Assembly: GCF_004519405.1 (NCBI RefSeq)
Contig: NZ_SGWI01000001.1
Span: 620,001-684,000 of the forward strand
Direction: 5' to 3'
Source: Pseudomonas sp. BCA17
GTDB lineage: Bacteria; Pseudomonadota; Gammaproteobacteria; Pseudomonadales; Pseudomonadaceae
DNA: 64,000 nt
Part shown: piece by piece, positions 59,903-64,000 of the stretch
Layout: each line of letters starts with the position of its first letter
How positions within the stretch are numbered: the first letter of the stretch is position 1
Notes under the pieces: generated by a model
Database searches by the model: none
What the model was told of the DNA's origin: nothing
What the model saw: only the letters and a program-made list of their open reading frames with translations
Translations under genes and position numbers: made by a program

Positions 59903-60418
59903 ATGCCAACACCCGCGTACCTCTCCATTACCGGCGTCAAACAAGGTTTGATTACGGCAGGTACATTTACCCAGGACTCAGTAGGCAACATTTACCAGGA
60001 AGGTCATGAGGATCAGATCCTGGTGCAGGCATTTGCACACCAGGTGATCATTCCCCGCGATCCGCAATCGGGCCAGCCGACAGGACAACGGGTGCATAAG
60101 CCACTCATGATCAGCAAGATCTTCGACAAATCCTCGCCGCTGCTATTCAGCGCACTGACCTCAGGCGAGGAAGTGTCGTGCCGGCTTGAATGGTTCCGCA
60201 CATCGTCGGCCGGAACCCAGGAACACTACTTCACCATTGAGCTGGAGGGGGCGACCATCGTGGACGTGCAATCGCGCATGCCCAATTGCCAGGACCCTGA
60301 AAACGCCCATTTCACCCATCTGGAGGATGTGTATTTCACCTATCGCAAGATTGTCTGGACCCATGAGGTCGCCGGCACTTCAGGCGCCGACGACTGGCGT
60401 AGCCCAGTGGCCAGCTAA
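59903..60418 (+). CDS. hcp: T6SS tube protein Hcp (TssD)
   Basis: A 171-residue hexameric tube protein. MPTPAYLSITGVKQGLITAG, QDSVGNIYQEGHEDQILVQAF, PTGQRVHKPLMISKIFDKSSPLLF, MPNCQDPE and TYRKIVWTHEVAGTSGADDWRSP are all characteristic of the longer Hcp subfamily found with HSI-II/III-type systems. The ATG at 59903 follows AAGGAAA. It is divergent from tssA and has its own promoter. It can serve as exported tube and as chaperone for small effectors. No effector gene follows it. Confidence 0.96.
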   Translation: MPTPAYLSITGVKQGLITAGTFTQDSVGNIYQEGHEDQILVQAFAHQVIIPRDPQSGQPTGQRVHKPLMISKIFDKSSPLLFSALTSGEEVSCRLEWFRTSSAGTQEHYFTIELEGATIVDVQSRMPNCQDPENAHFTHLEDVYFTYRKIVWTHEVAGTSGADDWRSPVAS

Positions 60419-60474
60419 GTTCGGATGAGGCTTGAGCGGCTGCCAGGGAAGGCGCCGCTCCTGCCGCTGAAGGG

Positions 60475-61296
60475 CTACACCATCGCCAATGGATGCTTAC
60501 GCTTGGGCGCACCAAATACGCGATCGATCGCGTCCAGGTCGTGTTCATCCAATATCAGTTTCGCGGCACCGGCATTGAGCCGCACGTGTTCGGGCGTGAC
60601 CGCTTTAGGGATCGCAATCACGCCGTCCTGGCGCAGCACCCAAGCCAGGGCGACCTGGGCCGGCGCTACCTCATGACGACGGGCGATCTGCTTGAGCGTG
60701 GGGCTGGATAAAAGCTCACCGCCCTGGGCGATCGGACAGTAAGCCATCAAGGGCAAATGGTGTTGCTGCCACCACGGCAGCAAGTCGAACTCGATACCGC
60801 GTTCCTCGATGTTGTAGAGCACCTGGTTGGTCGCACAGGCGGGAGATGCAAGGTCCTGCAGGTCGGCGACATCAAAATTGGAGACACCCCAACGCCCGAT
60901 CTTGCCGGCCTCACGCAGGCGTTCGAACGCTTCAACGGTTTCTTCAAGGGGATATTGACCACGCCAATGCAACAGGTACAAATCGATATAGTCGGTGCCC
61001 AGGCGTTGGAGACTGGCTTCACAGGCACGGGGAACGCCTTTGTGGCTGGCATTGTGGGGGTAGACCTTGCTGACCAGGAATACCTGGTCACGTCTGCTGC
61101 GGATGGCTTCGCCGACCACCGTTTCGGCGCCACCCTCGCCGTACATTTCAGCGGTATCGATCAGGGTCATGCCCTCATCGATACCCAATTGCAGCGCCGC
61201 GACTTCGGCACGATGCTGGTCGGGGTTTTCGCCCATGCGCCAGGTTCCCTGGCCGATGACCGGCACAGGAACGCCAGCCAGATCAATGGTACGCAT
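60475..61296 (-). CDS. Aldo/keto reductase
   Basis: A 273-residue NADPH-dependent AKR. The catalytic tetrad is visible: DTAEMYGEGGAE (Asp, Tyr), VSKVYP (Lys) and DLYLLHWRGQYP (His). GRWGVSNFDVADL and the cofactor-binding AIPKAVTPEHVRLN complete the pattern. A single gene convergent with hcp and divergent from the DUF1543 gene. A role in the T6SS is not indicated. Substrate unknown; E. coli-type YdhF/YeaE or DkgA relatives reduce keto acids and aldehydes. Confidence 0.9.
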   Translation of the reverse strand: MRTIDLAGVPVPVIGQGTWRMGENPDQHRAEVAALQLGIDEGMTLIDTAEMYGEGGAETVVGEAIRSRRDQVFLVSKVYPHNASHKGVPRACEASLQRLGTDYIDLYLLHWRGQYPLEETVEAFERLREAGKIGRWGVSNFDVADLQDLASPACATNQVLYNIEERGIEFDLLPWWQQHHLPLMAYCPIAQGGELLSSPTLKQIARRHEVAPAQVALAWVLRQDGVIAIPKAVTPEHVRLNAGAAKLILDEHDLDAIDRVFGAPKRKHPLAMV

Positions 61297-61401
61297 GACA
61301 ATCTCCTGATGAGTTCGCGGGTCTACAGTGTGGCACTGGGCGGACAGAAGGGTTCAATCGAAGTATGGTTACTCTTTGCCCACTCGCCAGGAAGATCTCC
61401 A

Positions 61402-61896
61402 ATGCTGTTTGTAGTGATGCTCGGGGGCAAGCACCCCAGGGCCAGGATCGAAGTGCACGATGTGGTGTTTACTGTGGCGGATACACTGCAGGCCACTTAT
61501 CCGCAATTGCGCGACAGTTGGTTCGGCAGCCCGTCAGGTGTGCATATCGATGCGTGGATGGGGGTCGACGGTGTCGATGGCTGGAAAGTGGAAGTGAGCC
61601 CTCTGGCGCCGCGCGCCGATGCACACCGTTTGTACTTCATCAACCTCGGCGGCTATGAAGCCGACACTTTCGGTGAGGCTCATCACTACGTGCTGGTGGT
61701 GGCGCGCACCCCGCAGGAGGCAAAGGCCAAAGGCAAACGGAAGATGCTGAGCCACTGGTCTCAGGCCCACACCGACTGTGTGCTGGATGTCGACGACTGC
61801 CTGCCCATCGATCTGGTGGACGGTCGGTATATTCACCTCGTGCAAGGTACGCATCGCCCCATCATCCAGCAAAACGACTATATCGTTCTGAGCTGA
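61402..61896 (+). CDS. DUF1543 domain protein
   Basis: A 164-residue cytosolic protein. MLFVVMLGGKHPRARIEVHDV, HIDAWMGVDGVDGWKV and LYFINLGGYEADTFGEAHHYVLVVA are the repeated LGG-type segments of DUF1543. Function unknown. The ATG at 61402 has AGGAAG upstream; the open frame starts much earlier but only as a shadow of the aldo/keto reductase. A single gene. Confidence 0.8.
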   Translation: MLFVVMLGGKHPRARIEVHDVVFTVADTLQATYPQLRDSWFGSPSGVHIDAWMGVDGVDGWKVEVSPLAPRADAHRLYFINLGGYEADTFGEAHHYVLVVARTPQEAKAKGKRKMLSHWSQAHTDCVLDVDDCLPIDLVDGRYIHLVQGTHRPIIQQNDYIVLS

Positions 61897-62074
61897 GCGC
61901 TGATCGAACGGCTTTATCGTGCCCTTCGGCGACTTGTACGCGGGGGTCACGACTGTTCACGGGCAGGTGCCTGAACAATTACCTGGCACCACTGGGTCAT
62001 CCGGCAGGAACTTTGCCGGGAAATAACCGCCTGAATCCGGTAGGCTCACCCTTTTCATTCAAGGAGTTACTCCC

Positions 62075-62356
62075 ATGGCCAAAGCCACCGCCCGTCACAT
62101 CCTCGTGTCCACTGAAGACAAGTGCAACGAACTGAAGGCCCAAATCGAAGGCGGCGCTGATTTCGCAGAAATCGCCAAAGCCAACTCCAGCTGCCCCTCC
62201 AGCCGCCAAGGGGGCGACCTGGGTTCGTTCGGTCCAGGCCAGATGGTCAAGGAATTCGACACTGTCGTGTTCAGCGCCCCGGTCAACACCGTGCAAGGCC
62301 CGGTGAAGACCCAGTTCGGTTACCATCTGCTGGAAGTCACCAGCCGCCAGGACTGA
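62075..62356 (+). CDS. ppiC: Peptidyl-prolyl cis-trans isomerase, parvulin type
   Basis: A 93-residue single-domain parvulin. ATARHILVST, IEGGADFAEIAKANSSCPS, GGDLGSFGPGQMVKEFD and TQFGYHLLEVTSRQ are the family's active-site segments, with His, Cys, Met/Phe and the final His in place. There is no signal peptide, so it is cytosolic. AAGGAG precedes the ATG. A hairpin terminator follows. Confidence 0.95.
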   Translation: MAKATARHILVSTEDKCNELKAQIEGGADFAEIAKANSSCPSSRQGGDLGSFGPGQMVKEFDTVVFSAPVNTVQGPVKTQFGYHLLEVTSRQD

Positions 62357-62379
62357 TCCCGTCCGCGCTGATGCTATGA

Positions 62380-62409
62380 ACAACGGCCCGCCTTTTGGTG
62401 GGCCGTTGT
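62380..62409 (+). terminator. Hairpin terminator after ppiC
   Basis: CAACGGCCCGCC..TTTT..GGTGGGCCGTTG forms a 12-bp stem with one mismatch, 24 bases past the ppiC stop. The following run (TGCATGTG) is not T-rich, so efficiency is uncertain. Confidence 0.6.
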
Positions 62410-62486
62410 GCATGTGATGACTGGCGACACGGATGCCGTTAGCGTACAAATCCCTATTCTTCTTCACCCGGCGTTCAAGGCTGATA

Positions 62487-64000
62487 ATGCGATTGGCTTT
62501 TTCCAGACTGCTCAGTACCTCCCTGGCCCTGCTGTTGGCCAGTAGCGCCGTGATCGCGGCTCCGCAGACCTACCTGACGGTGTACGGCGAACCGGCCAAG
62601 TATCCCGCCGGCTTCAGCCATTTCGACTATGCCAACCCCGACGCGCCCAAGGGCGGCAGCCTGCGGCGCTCCGCCATCGAGATCGGGCGCTTCGACCATG
62701 TGCTGCCGTATATCGACAAAGGCATCGGCGTCTCCCAGGTCGACGGCTGGCTCTATGCGCCCCTGGCTCAGCGCTCCCTGGATGAGCCCTATACGGTGTA
62801 TGGCCTGGTGGCAGAGAAGATGGAGCGCGCCGATGACGGTTTGTCCCTGCGTTTCTACCTCAACCCCAAGGCACGCTTTGCCGATGGCAAGCTGATTACC
62901 GCCGAAGACGTGCGCTACAGCTTCGACCTGCTGATGACCCAGGGCAGCCTGCGCTTTCGCACACTGTTCGCCGACGTCAAGCACGTTGAAGTCGAAGGCG
63001 AACGCCAGGTGCGCTTCGATTTTTCCAGCAATGAGAACCGCACCCTGCCCCTGGATATCGCCACCCTGCCGGTGTTCCCCGAACATTGGTGGAAGAGCCG
63101 CGACTTCGCCAACGGCGGCGGCTACGAAGCCCCACTGGGCAGCGGCCCGTACACCATCAGCAAGATCGACTCCGGCAGCACCATCACCTTTACCCGTGAC
63201 CCCGACTGGTGGGGCAAGGACCTCCCGGTCAGCCGCGGTCTGTACAACTTCGACCACCTGAGCCTGGAGTACTTCGGTGATACCGAAGTGGCGCGCCAGG
63301 TGCTGCGCGGTGGCGCCTATGACTTCAACCGCGAGTTTTCCGCCACCGGCTATTCCATCGGCTACAACGGGCCGGCACTGGACGATGGCCGCCTGCAACG
63401 TGCCCATTTGGCCAGGGAGATGCCACAACCGGCCCAAGGCTACGTGTTCAATGTGCAAAAGCCGATGTTCAAGGACCGCCGCGTACGCCAGGCCCTGGCG
63501 ATGCTGTGGGATTTCGAATGGGCCAACCGGCAGATGATGCGCAATATGTATATCCGCCAGCAGAGTTTCTTCTCCAACAGCCCATTGGCCGCCAGCCAAT
63601 TGCCGACGAAGGAAGAGCTGGCGATTCTCGAACCGTTGCGCGGGCAAGTGCCCGACGAGGTCTTCACCCAGGTGTTCAAGGCACCGGTTACCGATGGCAG
63701 CGGCATGATCCGCGACAAACAGCTGCAAGCGCTGGCCTTGCTGGAGGAAGCCGGCTGGAAACCAGACGGTGACAAGCTCGTCAACGCCGACGGCGAACCG
63801 CTGGAGTTTACCTTCCTCAACGCCCAGGCCGGACTGGAGCGCCTGCTGCTGCCGTACAAACGCAACCTGGCGCAGATCGGCATCACCCTGAACATTCGTC
63901 GGATCGACGCCTCGCAGTATGTGAACCGGGTGATGGCACGGGACTACGACATGATCGTCGCCGGCTTCCCGGTCACCACGTCCCCGGGCATGGAACTGTA
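62487..64000 (+). CDS. YejA-like extracellular peptide-binding protein (partial)
   Basis: The first ~504 codons of a family 5 solute-binding protein; the gene runs off the window without a stop. A signal peptide (LLSTSLALLLASSAVIAAPQ) is followed by ANPDAPKGGSLRRSAIEIGRFDHVLPY, VYGLVAEKMERADDGLSLRFYLN, ADGKLITAEDVRYSFDLLM and GSGPYTISKIDSGSTITFTRDPDWWGKDLP. These match YejA/microcin C-type and NppA peptide-nucleotide uptake proteins more than OppA or DppA. It begins after AAGG at 62474. The ABC permease and ATPase genes presumably follow. In the opposite strand a long open frame (62475-63728) is a shadow. Confidence 0.88.
   Translation, partial: MRLAFSRLLSTSLALLLASSAVIAAPQTYLTVYGEPAKYPAGFSHFDYANPDAPKGGSLRRSAIEIGRFDHVLPYIDKGIGVSQVDGWLYAPLAQRSLDEPYTVYGLVAEKMERADDGLSLRFYLNPKARFADGKLITAEDVRYSFDLLMTQGSLRFRTLFADVKHVEVEGERQVRFDFSSNENRTLPLDIATLPVFPEHWWKSRDFANGGGYEAPLGSGPYTISKIDSGSTITFTRDPDWWGKDLPVSRGLYNFDHLSLEYFGDTEVARQVLRGGAYDFNREFSATGYSIGYNGPALDDGRLQRAHLAREMPQPAQGYVFNVQKPMFKDRRVRQALAMLWDFEWANRQMMRNMYIRQQSFFSNSPLAASQLPTKEELAILEPLRGQVPDEVFTQVFKAPVTDGSGMIRDKQLQALALLEEAGWKPDGDKLVNADGEPLEFTFLNAQAGLERLLLPYKRNLAQIGITLNIRRIDASQYVNRVMARDYDMIVAGFPVTTSPGMEL

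Noticed and set aside
62475..63728. 417-codon minus-strand frame at the right end
   Set aside because: The plus strand carries a continuous solute-binding protein with signal peptide; the minus frame has no ribosome binding site or motif.

Overview
The window reads as chromosome of a fluorescent pseudomonad (P. fluorescens group). GC content is high outside short AT-rich promoters. REP-type palindromes built on 'GGGAGCAAGCTCCC' recur between genes. Several genes belong to families I know mainly from Pseudomonas (DUF6124, DUF5629, DUF6388, PraA/PraB, DUF6543). The type VI secretion (T6SS) gene order matches P. aeruginosa HSI-II. No rRNA, tRNA, CRISPR array, integrase or insertion sequence was seen.

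Layout. (1) 1-9 kb: the 3' end of a BatD-like gene, a repeat-rich stretch with a candidate structured leader ahead of a DUF6124 gene, the overlapping sbcD-sbcC-GST operon, a 59-residue exported protein, and an exported lactonase-type beta-propeller with a DUF5629 gene. (2) 9.1-14.6 kb: one 1646-residue protein resembling the DUF6543 'dermonecrotic toxin' group, followed by a mosaic intergenic element with an 11-bp tandem array and nested inverted repeats. (3) 14.6-19.5 kb: an MMPL/RND exporter with a YCF48-like propeller protein, divergent from a Gfo/Idh/MocA dehydrogenase that sits behind two GGAA-N6-TTCC-type (IolR-like) sites.

(4) 19.5-36.7 kb: a hydrocarbon and fatty-acid locus. The minus strand carries acyl-CoA ligase, thiolase, MaoC hydratase, a long FabG-type reductase, FadE-type acyl-CoA dehydrogenase, a FadL/TodX porin, PraB, PraA, AlkB alkane hydroxylase and an alpha/beta hydrolase. 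The divergent plus-strand operon carries a Baeyer-Villiger-type flavin monooxygenase, an SDR and a PF10118 metal-dependent hydrolase. Together these could take up an alkane, oxidise it terminally (AlkB) or through a ketone/ester (monooxygenase plus hydrolase), activate the acid and run beta-oxidation. Rubredoxin and its reductase are not in the window. (5) 36.7-39.7 kb: a PTS-EIIC-like/EAL fusion and two small genes.

(6) 39.7-60.4 kb: a T6SS cluster on the minus strand in the order tssA-B-C-E-F-G-H, sigma-54 activator, small lipoprotein, fha, tssJ-K-L-M, PP2C phosphatase, Ser/Thr kinase, with hcp divergent from tssA. No vgrG, PAAR or effector gene is present. tssC carries an apparent single-base insertion in a G5 run that splits the sheath gene; as written the apparatus should not assemble. 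A 43-residue lipoprotein gene lies between the regulator and fha. (7) 60.4-64 kb: aldo/keto reductase, a DUF1543 protein, a parvulin-type PPIase, and the start of a YejA-like peptide-binding protein that runs off the window.
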